Origin: Pseudomonas sp. RIT-PI-S
GTDB lineage: Bacteria > Pseudomonadota > Gammaproteobacteria > Pseudomonadales > Pseudomonadaceae
DNA: 64,000 bases
Direction: 5' to 3'
Assembly (NCBI RefSeq): GCF_025642975.1
Contig: NZ_JANZKJ010000002.1
Span: forward strand, 1-64,000
Below are positions 25,676 through 37,098 of the stretch, piece by piece (the stretch's first letter is position 1; every line of letters begins with the position of its first letter). Made by a program: the position numbers and the translations under genes. Under the pieces are notes generated by a model that searched no databases, was not told where the DNA came from, and saw nothing but the letters and a program-made list of their open reading frames with translations.

Positions 25676-26484
25676 TGAACGAGCAATACCAACACCGGGC
25701 GCGCAAGCGTTTCGGTCAGAACTTCCTTCACGATGCCGGCGTCATCGACCGCATCCTGCGGGCGATCCATGCTCGTGAAGGGGATCGACTGCTGGAGATA
25801 GGCCCTGGCCAGGGCGCTCTTACAGAGGGCCTGCTTGACAGCGGCGCACAGTTGGACGTGATCGAACTGGACAAAGACCTGGTACCGTTGCTGCACCAGC
25901 GCTTCGATACTCGCGGCAACTTCAACCTGCACCAGGGCGATGCGCTGAAGTTCGACTTCGCGACGCTGCAGGCGGCGCCGCGCAGCCTGAGGGTCGTTGG
26001 CAACCTGCCCTATAACATTTCCACGCCGCTGATTTTCCATCTGCTCGGTAATGCCCCGCTGATTCGCGACATGCACTTCATGTTGCAAAAAGAAGTGGTC
26101 GAGCGCATGGCGGCCGGGCCAGGTGGGGGAGACTGGGGCCGGCTGTCGATCATGGTGCAGTACCACTGCCGGGTCGAGCATCTGTTCAACGTAGGGCCGG
26201 GCGCCTTCAATCCGCCGCCAAAGGTGGATTCGGCCATCGTTCGCCTGGTACCGCACGAAACCTTGCCCCACCCCGCCAGGGACCACCGGTTGCTTGAGCG
26301 TGTGGTACGCGAGGCGTTCAACCAGCGCCGCAAGACCCTTCGCAACACTCTCAAGGCGCTGCTTCCGGCTGCAGGTATCGAAGCCGCCGGGGTAGACGGC
26401 AGCCTACGCCCCGAACAACTGGACCTGGCTGCTTTCGTACGCCTGGCCGATCAACTGGCGCAAGCGCCTGCCCAGGACCTGTAA
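25675..26484 (+). CDS. rsmA: 16S rRNA A1518/A1519 dimethyltransferase
   Basis: Dimethylates two adenines in helix 45 of 16S rRNA during small-subunit maturation (KsgA). The 269-residue protein has the AdoMet site LEIGPGQGALTEGLL, the acidic VIELDKDLVP, and the catalytic NLPYNIST motif (NLPY). I start at the ATG at 25675, which overlaps the pdxA TGA; a TTG one codon earlier is less likely. Confidence 0.97.
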   Translation: MNEQYQHRARKRFGQNFLHDAGVIDRILRAIHAREGDRLLEIGPGQGALTEGLLDSGAQLDVIELDKDLVPLLHQRFDTRGNFNLHQGDALKFDFATLQAAPRSLRVVGNLPYNISTPLIFHLLGNAPLIRDMHFMLQKEVVERMAAGPGGGDWGRLSIMVQYHCRVEHLFNVGPGAFNPPPKVDSAIVRLVPHETLPHPARDHRLLERVVREAFNQRRKTLRNTLKALLPAAGIEAAGVDGSLRPEQLDLAAFVRLADQLAQAPAQDL

Positions 26485-26497
26485 GTTTGCGAGCACA

Positions 26498-26527
26498 GGC
26501 CAGGCAGGTGAAAACAGCTGCCTGGCC
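26498..26527 (+). other. Intercistronic hairpin between rsmA and apaG
   Basis: GGCCAGGCAG (26498-26507) pairs perfectly with CTGCCTGGCC (26518-26527) across a 10-nt loop. No T run follows, so it may be a stabilising or partial-termination element in the operon. Confidence 0.5.
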
Positions 26528-26600
26528 CATCCTCGGCTCGATGGCCTAGACTCAAGCTCAATGGCCGTGCCCATCACGTTTGCGCTTTAAAGGCTGCACC

Positions 26601-26981
26601 ATGTCTGACTTGCGTTATCACATAGACGTCTCCGTAGACACTCGCTTTCTGGCGGAGCAATCCAACCCGGACCAAGGCCGCTATGCCTTCGCCTATACGG
26701 TTACCGTGCGCAACAAAGGCAAGGTACCGGCCCGGCTCGTCTCCCGGCATTGGGTGATCACCGATGGCGACGGGAAGGTCGAAGAAGTCCGCGGCGCTGG
26801 CGTGGTTGGCCAGCAGCCGCTAATCGGTGTTGGGCAAAGCCATACCTACAGCAGCGGTACGATCATGCCCACCAAGGTGGGCAACATGCAGGGCAGCTAT
26901 CAGATGGTTGCCGAAGACGGGAAGCAGTTCGATGCCATCATCGCGCCGTTCCGCCTCGCCGTACCTGGGGCCTTGCACTGA
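26601..26981 (+). CDS. apaG: ApaG protein
   Basis: Small beta-sandwich protein (DUF525) of uncertain biochemical role, almost always next to apaH. The 126-residue product has [27 protein letters not shown] and GTMxGSYQM-like segments of the family. ATG at 26601; an in-frame start 21 bp upstream lacks family residues. Its TGA shares one base with the apaH ATG. Confidence 0.93.
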   Translation: MSDLRYHIDVSVDTRFLAEQSNPDQGRYAFAYTVTVRNKGKVPARLVSRHWVITDGDGKVEEVRGAGVVGQQPLIGVGQSHTYSSGTIMPTKVGNMQGSYQMVAEDGKQFDAIIAPFRLAVPGALH

Positions 26982-27802
26982 TGGCGGTGTACGCCGTTGG
27001 TGACCTGCAAGGCTGCCTCGAGCCGCTCAAGCGGTTGCTCGGCGAAGTAGCCTTCGACCCCGCGCAGGACCAACTCTGGTGCGTGGGAGACTTGGTCAAC
27101 CGCGGTCCGCAGTCCCTCGAAACACTGCGCTTCTTGTATTCGATACGCCAGGCCCTCGTGTGCACCTTGGGCAACCACGATCTGCACCTCCTCGCTGCCT
27201 GGTACAACATCGAGCGGCTGAAGAAGGGCGACACCCTTGCCGAGGTACTAGAGGCGCCCGACGCTCCCGAACTGGTGCAATGGCTGCGTGGCCAGAAGCT
27301 GCTGCATTACGACGAGCCGCGCAATTTTGCGCTGGTCCATGCCGGTATCCCGCCTATGTGGCCGCTCGGCAAGGCGCTGCGCTACGCCGCCGAGGTAGAA
27401 GCCGCGCTGCGCGACGATAACCTGGTCAAGCCCTACCTCGACGGGATGTATGGCAACGAGCCAGCGAAGTGGAGCAAGGACCTGCATGGGGCTACCCGCT
27501 TGCGGGTGATCACTAACTACTTCACCCGCATGCGCTTCTGCACCCGCGACGGCAAGCTCGACCTAAAGGGCAAGGAAGGCGCGGACAGCGCACCTCCCGG
27601 CTACGCTCCATGGTTCAGCCACAAAGGGCGGCGCAGCCGGCATGTGCGCATCATTTTCGGCCACTGGGCCGCGCTCGAAGGTCGCTGCAACGAGCCCGGG
27701 GTATTTGCCCTGGACACCGGCTGCGTATGGGGCAATGCCATGACCCTGATGAACGTCGATACCTTGCAGATGCACCGCTGCAAGTGCTCACCCAACCGCT
27801 AA
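26981..27802 (+). CDS. apaH: Bis(5'-nucleosyl)-tetraphosphatase, symmetrical
   Basis: Hydrolyses Ap4A to two ADP, limiting alarmone build-up. The 273-residue metallophosphatase has [24 protein letters not shown] and [11 protein letters not shown], the three metal-site motifs of the phosphoprotein phosphatase superfamily, with VHAGIPPMW and a later HWA. One-base overlap with apaG. Confidence 0.96.
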   Translation: MAVYAVGDLQGCLEPLKRLLGEVAFDPAQDQLWCVGDLVNRGPQSLETLRFLYSIRQALVCTLGNHDLHLLAAWYNIERLKKGDTLAEVLEAPDAPELVQWLRGQKLLHYDEPRNFALVHAGIPPMWPLGKALRYAAEVEAALRDDNLVKPYLDGMYGNEPAKWSKDLHGATRLRVITNYFTRMRFCTRDGKLDLKGKEGADSAPPGYAPWFSHKGRRSRHVRIIFGHWAALEGRCNEPGVFALDTGCVWGNAMTLMNVDTLQMHRCKCSPNR

Positions 27803-27818
27803 GTAGCGAGGAGCCAGC

Positions 27819-28148
27819 ATGTCTGAATTCAAACGTATTGCCCCGCAACAGGCCCAGAGCCTGCGCGAGCAGGGCGCTGTAGTAGTGGACATCCGCGACC
27901 CGCAAACTTTCGCCAATGCGCATATCAGCCAGTCACGCCACCTCGATAATGTCTCACTACATGACTTCATCACCCAGGCCGACCTGGACGCCCCGCTGGT
28001 AGTGGTGTGCTACCACGGCAACTCCAGCCAAGCCGCCGCTGCTTACCTGGCAAGCCAGGGTTTTTCCGACGTCTACAGCCTCGATGGCGGCTTCGAGCTC
28101 TGGCGGCAAACCTATCCTGCCGACGTCGCACGGCAGGCCGCCGACTGA
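27819..28148 (+). CDS. glpE: Thiosulfate sulfurtransferase GlpE
   Basis: Single-domain rhodanese that transfers sulfane sulfur from thiosulfate to cyanide or thioredoxin. The 109-residue protein has the catalytic C64 in [10 protein letters not shown], with a loop of the GlpE type, and [16 protein letters not shown] at the N-terminus. It lies 16 bp after apaH behind GCGAGGAGCC and may end that operon. Downstream, 28149-28431 is 283 bp with no gene I can recognise. Confidence 0.92.
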   Translation: MSEFKRIAPQQAQSLREQGAVVVDIRDPQTFANAHISQSRHLDNVSLHDFITQADLDAPLVVVCYHGNSSQAAAAYLASQGFSDVYSLDGGFELWRQTYPADVARQAAD

Positions 28149-28431
28149 AATTTTTTTTGTCACCTTCGGCGCGCGATTTCCGGGCGCTCCAGCCGTTCCA
28201 GGCGGCGCCCGAGAGCCAACTCTGTGAGTGGCCGACCTTGAATTTCTGGATAACCAACTATCCTTAAGCCCAGGCCATCCAAAACAGGGGAGAGCCGGTT
28301 CACCGGCGCGCGGGTCATCGGTAGCGATTTTCAGGTGTTCTGGGGGGTAAGGGCAGCCGGCTGGCTTCGGTTGCTTCCAAGCATCGGCTGAGTGATCCGA
28401 CGTCGGCTCCGGTATCGAGCGAGGTGACGTC

Positions 28432-30354
28432 ATGAGTATTTTTAGCCACTTCCAACAACGGTTCGAGAGCACGCAGCAGGAAGAACTCACGCTGCAGGAA
28501 TACCTTGAGCTCTGCAAAAGAGACCGCAGCGCCTACGCTTCCGCGGCCGAACGCTTACTCATGGCCATCGGCGAGCCGGAGCTTGTGGATACCGCCTCCG
28601 ATCCGCGGTTGTCCCGTATCTTTTCCAACAAGACGATCCGCCGCTATCCCGCCTTCAGGGATTTCCATGGCATGGAAGACTGCATTGACCAGATCGTCTC
28701 GTACTTCCGCCATGCCGCCCAAGGCCTGGAAGAGAAGAAACAAATCCTCTATCTGCTTGGCCCGGTAGGTGGCGGGAAGTCCTCGCTGGCCGAAAAACTC
28801 AAGCAGCTGATGGAAAAACAGCCCTTTTACGCGATCAAGGGCTCACCCGTATTCGAATCGCCGCTTGGGTTATTCAACGCTACTGAAGACGGCGCCATCC
28901 TTGAAGAAGACTTCGGCATTTCCCGCCGCTACCTGAGCACCATCATGTCGCCGTGGGCGACCAAGCGGCTAAGCGAGTTCGGCGGCGACATCAGTCAGTT
29001 CCGCGTGGTGAAGCTGTACCCTTCCATCCTCAATCAAATCGCCGTGGCTAAAACCGAGCCGGGCGATGAGAACAACCAGGACATTTCCGCGCTGGTGGGC
29101 AAGGTAGATATCCGCAAGCTCGAGGAATTCCCCCAGAACGACGCAGACGCCTACAGCTACTCCGGCGCCTTGTGCCGGGCCAACCAAGGGATGATGGAAT
29201 TCGTCGAGATGTTCAAGGCGCCGATCAAGGTCCTCCATCCCCTGCTTACAGCGACCCAGGAGGGTAACTACAACAGCACCGAAGGCCTGGGCGCAATTCC
29301 CTTCACCGGGGTGCTACTGGCGCACTCGAACGAATCGGAGTGGCATAGCTTCCGCAACAACAAGAACAATGAGGCATTCATTGACCGGATCTACATCGTC
29401 AAGGTGCCGTACTGCCTGCGCGTCAGCGACGAGATCAAGATCTACGACAAGTTGCTGGTCAACAGCTCGCTGTCCAGGGCCCATTGCGCCCCAGATACCC
29501 TCAAGATGCTGGCTCAATTCACCGTGCTGTCGCGATTGAAGGAACCTGAGAACTCCAACATCTATTCGAAGATGCGCGTCTATGATGGCGAAAACCTCAA
29601 GGATACCGACCCCAAGGCCAAATCCATCCAGGAGTATCGAGACTCTGCCGGGGTAGACGAAGGCATGAACGGCCTGTCTACCCGCTTCGCCTTCAAGATT
29701 CTCTCCAAAGTGTTCAACTTCGACCCGCATGAAGTAGCCGCTAACCCGGTTCACCTGCTGTATGTGCTGGAGCATCAGATCGAGCAGGAGCAATTCCCGG
29801 CCGAAGTTCGCGAGCGCTACTTGCGTTACCTGAAGGAGTACCTGGCGCCCCGCTACATCGAGTTCATCGGCAAGGAGATCCAGACTGCTTACCTGGAATC
29901 GTACAGTGAGTACGGGCAGAACATTTTCGATCGATACGTGCTGTACGCAGACTTCTGGATACAAGATCAGGAATACCGCGATCCGGAAACCGGCGAAATC
30001 CTCAACCGGGTGGCCCTGAATGAGGAACTGGAAAAAATCGAAAAACCGGCCGGGATCAGCAATCCGAAAGATTTCCGCAACGAAATCGTCAACTTCGTTT
30101 TGCGCGCCCGAGCCAACAATAACGGCAAAAACCCGACCTGGCTCAGCTACGAGAAGCTGCGCGTGGTGATCGAGAAGAAAATGTTCTCCAACACCGAGGA
30201 CTTGCTACCGGTCATCAGTTTCAATGCCAAGGCGAGCAAGGAGGATCAGCAAAAACACAACGACTTCGTTACCCGCATGGTCGAACGCGGATACACCGAC
30301 AAGCAAGTACGGTTGCTGTCCGAATGGTACTTGCGTGTTCGCAAGTCCCAATAA
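28432..30354 (+). CDS. prkA: PrkA family serine protein kinase / AAA ATPase
   Basis: Stress- and stationary-phase-linked protein found with YeaH and SpoVR. The 640-residue product has an N-terminal AAA/PrkA ATPase domain with Walker A GPVGGGKS at 110-117 and a C-terminal PrkA domain related to eukaryotic-type kinases. Whether it acts as a kinase or an ATPase/protease is debated for the family. It heads the prkA-yeaH-spoVR cluster; the upstream gap of 283 bp is long enough to hold its promoter, which I cannot identify with confidence. Confidence 0.92.
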   Translation: MSIFSHFQQRFESTQQEELTLQEYLELCKRDRSAYASAAERLLMAIGEPELVDTASDPRLSRIFSNKTIRRYPAFRDFHGMEDCIDQIVSYFRHAAQGLEEKKQILYLLGPVGGGKSSLAEKLKQLMEKQPFYAIKGSPVFESPLGLFNATEDGAILEEDFGISRRYLSTIMSPWATKRLSEFGGDISQFRVVKLYPSILNQIAVAKTEPGDENNQDISALVGKVDIRKLEEFPQNDADAYSYSGALCRANQGMMEFVEMFKAPIKVLHPLLTATQEGNYNSTEGLGAIPFTGVLLAHSNESEWHSFRNNKNNEAFIDRIYIVKVPYCLRVSDEIKIYDKLLVNSSLSRAHCAPDTLKMLAQFTVLSRLKEPENSNIYSKMRVYDGENLKDTDPKAKSIQEYRDSAGVDEGMNGLSTRFAFKILSKVFNFDPHEVAANPVHLLYVLEHQIEQEQFPAEVRERYLRYLKEYLAPRYIEFIGKEIQTAYLESYSEYGQNIFDRYVLYADFWIQDQEYRDPETGEILNRVALNEELEKIEKPAGISNPKDFRNEIVNFVLRARANNNGKNPTWLSYEKLRVVIEKKMFSNTEDLLPVISFNAKASKEDQQKHNDFVTRMVERGYTDKQVRLLSEWYLRVRKSQ

Positions 30355-30357
30355 GCG

Positions 30358-30478
30358 GCAAGGGGCAAGCCGCGAGCTGCAAGCTGTTCAGCGCCGGGTA
30401 AAGCCCTGCGGATCGGCTTGCAGTCGTGGTGGCTGCTCTGACTTGCAGCTTGAAGCGTGAAGCTTGAAGCTGCCCCGA
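30358..30478. repeat. Degenerate repeat/hairpin between prkA and yeaH
   Basis: The gap contains variants of a GCAAGCT/AGCTTGAAG word in both orientations. AGCTGCAAG (30375-30383) pairs with CTTGCAGCT (30442-30450), and the right arm repeats AGCTTGAAG/GCGTGAAGCTTGAAGC. This resembles the short palindromic repeats that pseudomonads carry between genes. It could form a hairpin in the prkA-yeaH transcript. Confidence 0.5.
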
Positions 30479-30493
30479 GTTCCTGGAGGGGCC

Positions 30494-31768
30494 ATGAGCT
30501 ACGTGATCGACCGACGTTTGAACGGAAAGAACAAGAGCACGGTGAATCGCCAGCGATTCCTGCGACGCTACCGTGACCATATCAAGAAGGCCGTGGAAGA
30601 GGCCGTCAGCCGTCGCTCCATTACCGACATGGAGCACGGCGAACAGATCAGCATCCCGGGCCGGGATATCGACGAACCGGTACTGCATCATGGCCGAGGC
30701 GGCAAGCAAACTACGGTTCACCCGGGCAACAAGGAGTTTACCTCTGGCCAGCACATTCCCCGCCCGCAGGGGGGTGGCGGCGGCGGCAAGGGGCCAGGCA
30801 AGGCGGGCAACTCCGGCGAGGGAATGGATGAATTCGTCTTCCAGATTACCCAGGAAGAATTCCTTGAGTTCATGTTCGAGGATCTAGAACTGCCCAACTT
30901 GGTCAAGCGCCACCTGACCGGGTCTGAGACTTTCAAAACCGTTCGTGCCGGGATCGCCAACGAAGGCAACCCGTCCCGGATCAACATCATTCGTACCCTG
31001 CGCTCGGCGCATGCCCGCCGTATCGCCCTGTCCGGGAGCAGCCGCGCCCGCTTGCGCGAAGTGCGCGCCGAGCTAGAACGCATCAAGCGGGAAGAGCCGG
31101 ACAACTTTGGCGATATCCAGGCGTTGGAAGCCGAAGTAGAAAAGCTCAGTGCCCGTATTCACCGGGTGCCCTTCCTCGACACCTTCGATCTTAAATACAA
31201 CCTACTGGTCAAGCATCCAAACCCTAGCTCCAAGGCGGTAATGTTCTGCCTGATGGACGTTTCCGGGTCCATGACCCAGGCCACCAAAGACATCGCCAAG
31301 CGATTCTTCATCCTGCTGTACCTCTTCCTGAAGCGGAACTACGACAAGATCGAAGTGGTGTTCATCCGTCACCACACCAGCGCCCGTGAAGTGGACGAAG
31401 AGGAGTTTTTCTATTCGAGGGAAACCGGCGGGACCATCGTTTCCAGCGCTTTGAAGCTAATGCAGGAAATCATGGCGGAACGTTATCCCACCAACGAATG
31501 GAACATCTATGCGGCCCAGGCATCCGACGGGGACAACTGGAACGACGACTCGCCGATCTGCCGGGAAATCCTCACCAAGCAGATCATGCCTCATGTGCAG
31601 TACTACACTTACGTGGAAATCACGCCTCGAGAGCACCAGGCGCTCTGGTTCGAATACGAGCGTATAGGCGAGCACTTCCCGGACACCTTCGCCCAGCAGC
31701 AGCTGGTGACAGCCGGGGATATCTATCCGGTCTTCCGTGAACTCTTCCAGCGCAGGTTAGTGACATGA
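30494..31768 (+). CDS. yeaH: YeaH family DUF444 protein (VWA-like)
   Basis: Partner protein of PrkA, function not fully known. The 424-residue product has a basic N-terminus ([14 protein letters not shown]), a glycine-rich stretch ([13 protein letters not shown] near 97-110), and a von Willebrand A-like domain with the MIDAS motif DVSGSM at about 254-259. ATG at 30494 is behind TGGAGG; the frame is open 30 bp upstream without a ribosome site. Its stop overlaps the spoVR start. Confidence 0.92.
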   Translation: MSYVIDRRLNGKNKSTVNRQRFLRRYRDHIKKAVEEAVSRRSITDMEHGEQISIPGRDIDEPVLHHGRGGKQTTVHPGNKEFTSGQHIPRPQGGGGGGKGPGKAGNSGEGMDEFVFQITQEEFLEFMFEDLELPNLVKRHLTGSETFKTVRAGIANEGNPSRINIIRTLRSAHARRIALSGSSRARLREVRAELERIKREEPDNFGDIQALEAEVEKLSARIHRVPFLDTFDLKYNLLVKHPNPSSKAVMFCLMDVSGSMTQATKDIAKRFFILLYLFLKRNYDKIEVVFIRHHTSAREVDEEEFFYSRETGGTIVSSALKLMQEIMAERYPTNEWNIYAAQASDGDNWNDDSPICREILTKQIMPHVQYYTYVEITPREHQALWFEYERIGEHFPDTFAQQQLVTAGDIYPVFRELFQRRLVT

Positions 31769-33327
31769 CTCCCAGAGAGCAGAAGCGTCAACCTCTGTCC
31801 ATTGGCTCGGAGTGGACCTTCGAACTTATCCAGACCTACGACCGGGAGATCAGCCGTATCGCCGAGCGCTATGCGCTCGATACTTACCCTAACCAGATCG
31901 AAGTAATCACCGCCGAACAGATGATGGATGCCTACGCCTCCGTGGGCATGCCCCTGGGGTACCATCATTGGTCTTATGGCAAGCACTTCCTGAGCACCGA
32001 AAAATCCTATACCCGTGGGCAGATGGGCCTGGCCTACGAGATCGTGATCAATTCAGATCCCTGCATCGCCTATCTCATGGAAGAAAACACCATGTGCATG
32101 CAAGCACTGGTGATCGCCCATGCTTGCTATGGCCATAACAGCTTCTTCAAGGGCAACTACCTCTTCCGCACCTGGACCGATGCCAGTTCGATCATCGACT
32201 ACCTGGTGTTTGCCAAGCAGTACATCATGCAGTGTGAAGAGCGCCACGGCATCGACGCCGTAGAGGACCTGCTCGACTCCTGCCACGCTCTCATGAACTA
32301 TGGCGTGGACCGTTACAAGCGGCCCTACCCGATTTCTGCCGAAGAAGAGCGGCGCCGCCAGAAGGACCGTGAAGAGCATCTGCAACGACAGATCAACGAC
32401 CTCTGGCGAACCATTCCCAAGGCGCTTGGGAAAACCGGTGCGCACGATCAGGCGCGCTTCCCCGCCGAACCGCAGGAAAATATCCTCTACTTCATCGAAA
32501 AGCATGCCCCGCTACTGGAGCCCTGGCAGCGGGAAATCGTGCGGATCGTTCGCAAGATCGCCCAGTACTTCTACCCGCAGCGGCAAACTCAGGTGATGAA
32601 CGAGGGCTGGGCTACCTTTTGGCATTACACCCTGATGAACGACCTGTACGACGAGGGGCTGGTGACGGATGGCTTCATGATGGAGTTCTTGCAGTCCCAC
32701 ACCAGCGTCGTCGCTCAGCCGGGTTTCGACAGCCCCTATTACAGCGGCATCAACCCTTATGCACTGGGCTTTGCCATGTACCGGGACATCCGCCGTATCT
32801 GCGAGAAACCCGACGAAGAAGATCGCCGCTGGTTCCCGGAGATCGCCGGCAGTGATTGGCTTTCTACTATCAAATTCGCCATGAGCAGTTTCAAGGACGA
32901 GAGCTTCATCCTCCAATACCTTTCGCCGAAGGTCATCCGCGACCTGAAGCTGTTCAGCATCCTCGACGATGACCAACGCGACGACTTGCTGGTGCCCGCC
33001 ATTCACGACGACAGCGGTTACCGCTTGATCCGGGAAACCCTGGCTGCTCAATACAACCTGGGTAATCGCGAGCCCAACGTGCAGATCTGGAGCATCGACC
33101 GCCGCGGCGATCGGTCCCTTACGTTGCGCCACCAGCAACATGATCGCAAACCTCTGGGAGAATCCACCGAGGAGGTGCTCAAGCACTTGCATCGCCTCTG
33201 GGGGTTCGATGTACACCTAGAAACTGTCCAGGGCGAGCAAGTGGTGAAAACTCACCATGTACCGCCTCGCAATGAGCATGGCGAAGGTGACTACGGCCGG
33301 CTGGACATGGCCGTCGTGCACCTCTGA
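31765..33327 (+). CDS. SpoVR family protein
   Basis: Member of the SpoVR/YcgB family, conserved with PrkA and YeaH; its activity is unknown. The 520-residue protein is of typical length, with the conserved blocks [31 protein letters not shown] and [20 protein letters not shown]. These histidine- and glutamate-rich blocks suggest a metal site, which is an inference. The ATGA overlap with yeaH supports coupled translation. Confidence 0.93.
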   Translation: MTPREQKRQPLSIGSEWTFELIQTYDREISRIAERYALDTYPNQIEVITAEQMMDAYASVGMPLGYHHWSYGKHFLSTEKSYTRGQMGLAYEIVINSDPCIAYLMEENTMCMQALVIAHACYGHNSFFKGNYLFRTWTDASSIIDYLVFAKQYIMQCEERHGIDAVEDLLDSCHALMNYGVDRYKRPYPISAEEERRRQKDREEHLQRQINDLWRTIPKALGKTGAHDQARFPAEPQENILYFIEKHAPLLEPWQREIVRIVRKIAQYFYPQRQTQVMNEGWATFWHYTLMNDLYDEGLVTDGFMMEFLQSHTSVVAQPGFDSPYYSGINPYALGFAMYRDIRRICEKPDEEDRRWFPEIAGSDWLSTIKFAMSSFKDESFILQYLSPKVIRDLKLFSILDDDQRDDLLVPAIHDDSGYRLIRETLAAQYNLGNREPNVQIWSIDRRGDRSLTLRHQQHDRKPLGESTEEVLKHLHRLWGFDVHLETVQGEQVVKTHHVPPRNEHGEGDYGRLDMAVVHL

Positions 33328-33378
33328 GCTGATCCCTGGGCGCCACCGGTATATCCTGTGGCGCTTGAGGAGATCAGC

Positions 33379-34512
33379 ATGAACATTTACAAGGTTGGCG
33401 GCGCTGTGCGCGACCGCCTGCTAGAGCTTCCGGTGGCGGACATCGATTGGGTCGTAGTTGGCGCCAGCGCCGAGCAATTGCTTGCCTTGGGCTACCGGCC
33501 AGTGGGCGCTGACTTCCCAGTGTTCATTCACCCCACCACCGGGGCCGAATATGCCCTGGCCCGCACCGAACGCAAAACCGGGCGCGGGTATGGTGGCTTC
33601 GTGTTTCATGCAAGCCCGGACGTCACCCTCGAGGAGGATCTGCAGCGGCGTGATCTCACGATCAATGCCATGGCAGAGGATGACACTGGCCGGATCATCG
33701 ACCCCTATGGCGGCCAGCAGGACCTGCAGCAGCGCTGGCTGCGCCATGTTTCGCCCTCGTTCGCCGAAGACCCCCTGCGGGTGCTCCGCGTGGCTCGCTT
33801 TGCCGCGCGCTATGCTGCGCTCGGCTTTCGCATCGCCCCTGAAACGCTGGAGCTGATGCGCGCATTGAGTGCATCCGGCGAGCTGGAGGCATTAACGCCA
33901 GAGCGCAGTTGGAAAGAAATTTCGCGTGCGCTGATGGAGCCCGCCCCCCAGGTTTTCTTTGAAGTGCTCAAGGCTTGTGGAGCGCTGGGGGTGCTATTCC
34001 CAGAACTCGACGCACTCTATGCCAGTAGCGCCAGCGGCTTGGCCCAGCTCAGCCTGGCAACGCTGCGTCAGGCCGCCGTGGCCGAGCAGCCCTTGACGGT
34101 TCGCTGGGCTAGCCTGCTGCTGCGACTTGAAGCCCAAGGGATCGCGGCGCTTAACCAGCGCTTCAAGGTACCGCGCGATTGTCAGGAGCTCGCTCAATTG
34201 GCTGGCCAGTACCAACGCCAAGCGCTGCAGGACGATGCACCAAGCCCCGAAGCGCTACTGGGCCTGCTGCAAGCGTTCGATGTATACCGACGGCCACAGC
34301 GTTTCGAAGAATTTGTGACCGCCTGTGAGATGGCGGTGCGCGCAGAGAACGGCCCGCGATTGACCAAAGGGGCTTGGCTGCGTGAGGCGGCCGCAGCGGC
34401 CCGAGCAGTACCCGTAAAGCCGCTGGTCGACGCGGGATTTACTGGCCAGGCGCTCGGTGAAGCACTCCGGCAGCGCCGTCTGGAAGCCCTGCAAAACATG
34501 CAGCCCTTGTAG
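33379..34512 (+). CDS. cca: CCA tRNA nucleotidyltransferase
   Basis: Adds or repairs the CCA end of tRNA. The 377-residue class II enzyme has the N-terminal [11 protein letters not shown] motif, the catalytic DxD (Asp21, Asp23) in [10 protein letters not shown], and [10 protein letters not shown] plus the neck motif [16 protein letters not shown]. The C-terminal part shows no HD phosphohydrolase motif, unlike the longer E. coli enzyme. ATG 33379 sits behind GAGGAGA. Confidence 0.94.
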   Translation: MNIYKVGGAVRDRLLELPVADIDWVVVGASAEQLLALGYRPVGADFPVFIHPTTGAEYALARTERKTGRGYGGFVFHASPDVTLEEDLQRRDLTINAMAEDDTGRIIDPYGGQQDLQQRWLRHVSPSFAEDPLRVLRVARFAARYAALGFRIAPETLELMRALSASGELEALTPERSWKEISRALMEPAPQVFFEVLKACGALGVLFPELDALYASSASGLAQLSLATLRQAAVAEQPLTVRWASLLLRLEAQGIAALNQRFKVPRDCQELAQLAGQYQRQALQDDAPSPEALLGLLQAFDVYRRPQRFEEFVTACEMAVRAENGPRLTKGAWLREAAAAARAVPVKPLVDAGFTGQALGEALRQRRLEALQNMQPL

Positions 34513-34585
34513 GAGTAAGCGTCAGCCCGCAAGCCTCGCCGCCAAGGCGCTTGTTCAGCGCCGAAAATGATTATCTCCGCGGCGC

Positions 34586-35080
34586 CTACAACGGTGTCCA
34601 GTCAAACGGTACCTGGACCAGGCGCTGGTCAATCCGCGCCTCACTCCACAGGACAGCGAAACTACGCCCATCGACCGGATGCACTTCATCCGGCGCCAGC
34701 AAGGCCAAGGGCCACAACACGAAGGCGTTGCGCAGAATCTCCGCGCGCGGCAGCACCAGGCCATCGAAGGTCCCGGCCAACTGCCCATACATCAGAACGT
34801 CTATGTCCAGTGGCAGCCCCTTGCGGTCCGGTGCGTAGCGGCCGTTGTCCGCCTCGATGAACTTCAATCGGCGGTCCAACTCCATCAGCGGCATCGCCGT
34901 GAGCCCAGTCACTACCATATTGAGAAACGGACCGCTTTTGATGCCCACCGGCTCGCTCTCGAAGACCGGTGAACAGTGCAGCCCCTCGAGGCAGCTCGAC
35001 AGCGCATCGAGGCCCGCGCGGAGATGGGCATGACGGTCGATATTGCTACCGAGGCCCAGGTAGACTCGAATCAGCGACAT
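34586..35080 (-). CDS. folK: 2-amino-4-hydroxy-6-hydroxymethyldihydropteridine diphosphokinase
   Basis: Pyrophosphokinase of folate synthesis. The 164-residue protein has the HPPK signatures [20 protein letters not shown] and [12 protein letters not shown], where the two Asp residues bind magnesium. It overlaps folB by 10 bp; the two act in successive steps. Confidence 0.96.
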   Translation of the reverse strand: MSLIRVYLGLGSNIDRHAHLRAGLDALSSCLEGLHCSPVFESEPVGIKSGPFLNMVVTGLTAMPLMELDRRLKFIEADNGRYAPDRKGLPLDIDVLMYGQLAGTFDGLVLPRAEILRNAFVLWPLALLAPDEVHPVDGRSFAVLWSEARIDQRLVQVPFDWTPL

Positions 35081-35424
35081 CCGCGCTCGATCTCCACGCC
35101 TACACCCCTGGCGGCGGGGACCGCGCCAGGCTTGGTCACCCGCAAGCGCAGCCAGGCGATGCCGAAGTCTTTCATCAGGCTGGCCGCCAGCCGCTCAGCG
35201 AAGGTTTCGACCAATTCGAAACGCGCCTCTTCAGCAAATGCCTGTACTGCCTCTGCTACCTTGGCGTAGTCGAGGGCCTGGGTCAGGTCGTCGCCGGCCG
35301 CAGCGGGCCGAATATCCCAGCCAAGGCTGAAATCCAGGCGCAGGCATTGGCGAATATCGCGCTCCCAGTCGTAGGCACCGATAACAGTGTCAACTTCCAG
35401 GCCTTCGATGAACACGGTGTCCAA
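35071..35424 (-). CDS. folB: Dihydroneopterin aldolase
   Basis: Converts dihydroneopterin to the substrate of FolK (some homologues also epimerise it). The 117-residue protein has the family core [19 protein letters not shown], with catalytic Glu, and [21 protein letters not shown]. The likely start is an unusual TTG at 35424, because AGGGGAGAG lies about 6 nt upstream and the family begins there; the open frame extends 30 bp further. Divergent from plsY. Confidence 0.93.
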   Translation of the reverse strand: MDTVFIEGLEVDTVIGAYDWERDIRQCLRLDFSLGWDIRPAAAGDDLTQALDYAKVAEAVQAFAEEARFELVETFAERLAASLMKDFGIAWLRLRVTKPGAVPAARGVGVEIERGCR

Positions 35425-35496
35425 GCACTCTCTCCCCTGACGACAAAGGCGCACTGCGCCGTTAGAATCCGAACGTCCACGCCCGGAATAGTTAGC

Positions 35497-36066
35497 ATGT
35501 CTTGGTTACTGGCCGCCCTGGCCTACCTGCTCGGCTCACTGTCCTTCGCCATCCTGATCAGCCGTAGCGCCGGGATGCCGGACCCCCGCGCCAGTGGTTC
35601 GGGCAATGCGGGCGCCACCAACATGCTGCGCCTGGCTGGGCGCAAGCTGGCGATGCTGACCCTGCTTGGCGACCTGGCCAAGGGGCTGGCCCCGGTGTTG
35701 CTGGCCAAGGCCCTGGGCTATGGCTTGCAGGCCCAAGCCTGGATTGGCCTGTGCGCAGTGGTCGGCCATCTGTTCCCGTTGTACTTCAACTTCCGCGGTG
35801 GCAAGGGCGTGGCGACCGCCGCCGGTATGCTGCTGGGGCTATATCCGCCCGCCCTACTGCTCGCGGTAACAGTATGGCTGCTGACGTTCCAACTCAGCCG
35901 TACCAGCTCGCTGGCCGCTTTGACCGCTATTCCCCTTACATTGCCCCTGCTGGCCTGGCGCGCGCCCCAGGCATTGGTGCCAATGACCGTGCTCACAGCG
36001 TTGGTGATATGGCGCCATCGGGCCAACCTGCGGAACCTGTTCGCTGGTCGCGAGCGGCATTTCTAG
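35497..36066 (+). CDS. plsY: Acyl-phosphate glycerol-3-phosphate acyltransferase
   Basis: Inner-membrane enzyme that makes lysophosphatidic acid from acyl-phosphate. The 189-residue product has about five membrane segments and the PlsY motifs [25 protein letters not shown], and [13 protein letters not shown]. The start is the ATG at 35497; upstream codons belong to the antisense of folB/folK. TAGAAT at about 35464 could be its -10 box. Confidence 0.96.
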   Translation: MSWLLAALAYLLGSLSFAILISRSAGMPDPRASGSGNAGATNMLRLAGRKLAMLTLLGDLAKGLAPVLLAKALGYGLQAQAWIGLCAVVGHLFPLYFNFRGGKGVATAAGMLLGLYPPALLLAVTVWLLTFQLSRTSSLAALTAIPLTLPLLAWRAPQALVPMTVLTALVIWRHRANLRNLFAGRERHF

Positions 36067-36072
36067 CGGCGA

Positions 36073-37098
36073 TCAAACAGCCGGCAATTGCTCCATTGGC
36101 CAGCGTGCGTGAACCTGAATACCCAACTGCTCGTGTTGGCCGGCCAGCAGCCGCTGGCATCCGGCATAGGCGATCATCGCACCGTTGTCGGTGCAAAAAC
36201 GCGGCCGGGCATAAAACACTCCGCCACCCAGCTCGGCTGTCATGCCCTCCAGCGTTGCCCGCAATGCCTGATTGGCGCTTACCCCACCAGCGATCACTAG
36301 CTGCTTCAACCCGGTGTGCTTGAGCGCCCGCTTGCACTTGATGGCGAGAGTGTCCACCACCGCCTGCTGGAAGGCCAGCGCGATGTCGCAGCGGGTCTGT
36401 TCGCTGTCGTCTCCAGCCGCTTTGCACTGCTGCCAGGTATTCAACGTAAAGGTTTTCAACCCGCTGAAGCTGAAATCGAGGCCCGGGCGGTCGGTCATCG
36501 GCCGGGGGAAGGTAAACCGGCCTGGCATGCCCTGGGTAGCCAGGCGGGCGATTTCCGGCCCTCCGGGATAGGGCAGGCCCATCAGTTTGGCGGTCTTGTC
36601 GAAGGCTTCGCCGGCGGCGTCATCCAGGCTTTCGCCCAGCAGTTGGTAGCGGCCGATTCCATCGACTCGAACCAGCTGGGTATGGCCACCTGAAACCAGC
36701 AAGGCCACGAAAGGGAATGCCGGCGGCTGCGCTTCGAGCATCGGCGCCAGCAGGTGCCCCTCCATATGGTGCACGCCCAGCGCCGGGATACCCCAGGCGA
36801 ATGCCATGGCCTGGGCGCAGGAGGCGCCCACCAGCAGGGCCCCGACCAAGCCAGGGCCGGCCGTGTAGGCAATGGCGTCTATGTCGCTCGAGGCCCGCCC
36901 GGCTTGGCCGAGCACTTCACGGATCAGCGGCAGCATGCGCTTGACGTGATCACGGGAGGCAAGCTCCGGCACCACGCCGCCATAGACACGGTGCAGGTCG
37001 ATCTGGCTGAATAACGCGTCGCCAAGCAAACCTTGCTCGCTGTCGTACAGCGCGACGCCTGTTTCATCGCAGGATGTTTCCAGTCCCAGTACTAGCAT
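36073..37098 (-). CDS. tsaD: tRNA N6-adenosine threonylcarbamoyltransferase
   Basis: Completes t6A37 modification of ANN-decoding tRNAs with TsaB and TsaE. The 341-residue ASKHA-fold protein has [16 protein letters not shown] at its start, the metal-binding [13 protein letters not shown], and the nucleotide-binding [10 protein letters not shown] and [11 protein letters not shown] motifs. I use ATG 37098 rather than a TTG 9 bp upstream. Convergent with plsY, divergent from rpsU. Confidence 0.97.
   Translation of the reverse strand: MLVLGLETSCDETGVALYDSEQGLLGDALFSQIDLHRVYGGVVPELASRDHVKRMLPLIREVLGQAGRASSDIDAIAYTAGPGLVGALLVGASCAQAMAFAWGIPALGVHHMEGHLLAPMLEAQPPAFPFVALLVSGGHTQLVRVDGIGRYQLLGESLDDAAGEAFDKTAKLMGLPYPGGPEIARLATQGMPGRFTFPRPMTDRPGLDFSFSGLKTFTLNTWQQCKAAGDDSEQTRCDIALAFQQAVVDTLAIKCKRALKHTGLKQLVIAGGVSANQALRATLEGMTAELGGGVFYARPRFCTDNGAMIAYAGCQRLLAGQHEQLGIQVHARWPMEQLPAV

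Noticed and set aside
34969..35496. N-terminal extension of plsY
   Set aside because: This part is antisense to folB and folK; PlsY starts at [13 protein letters not shown].
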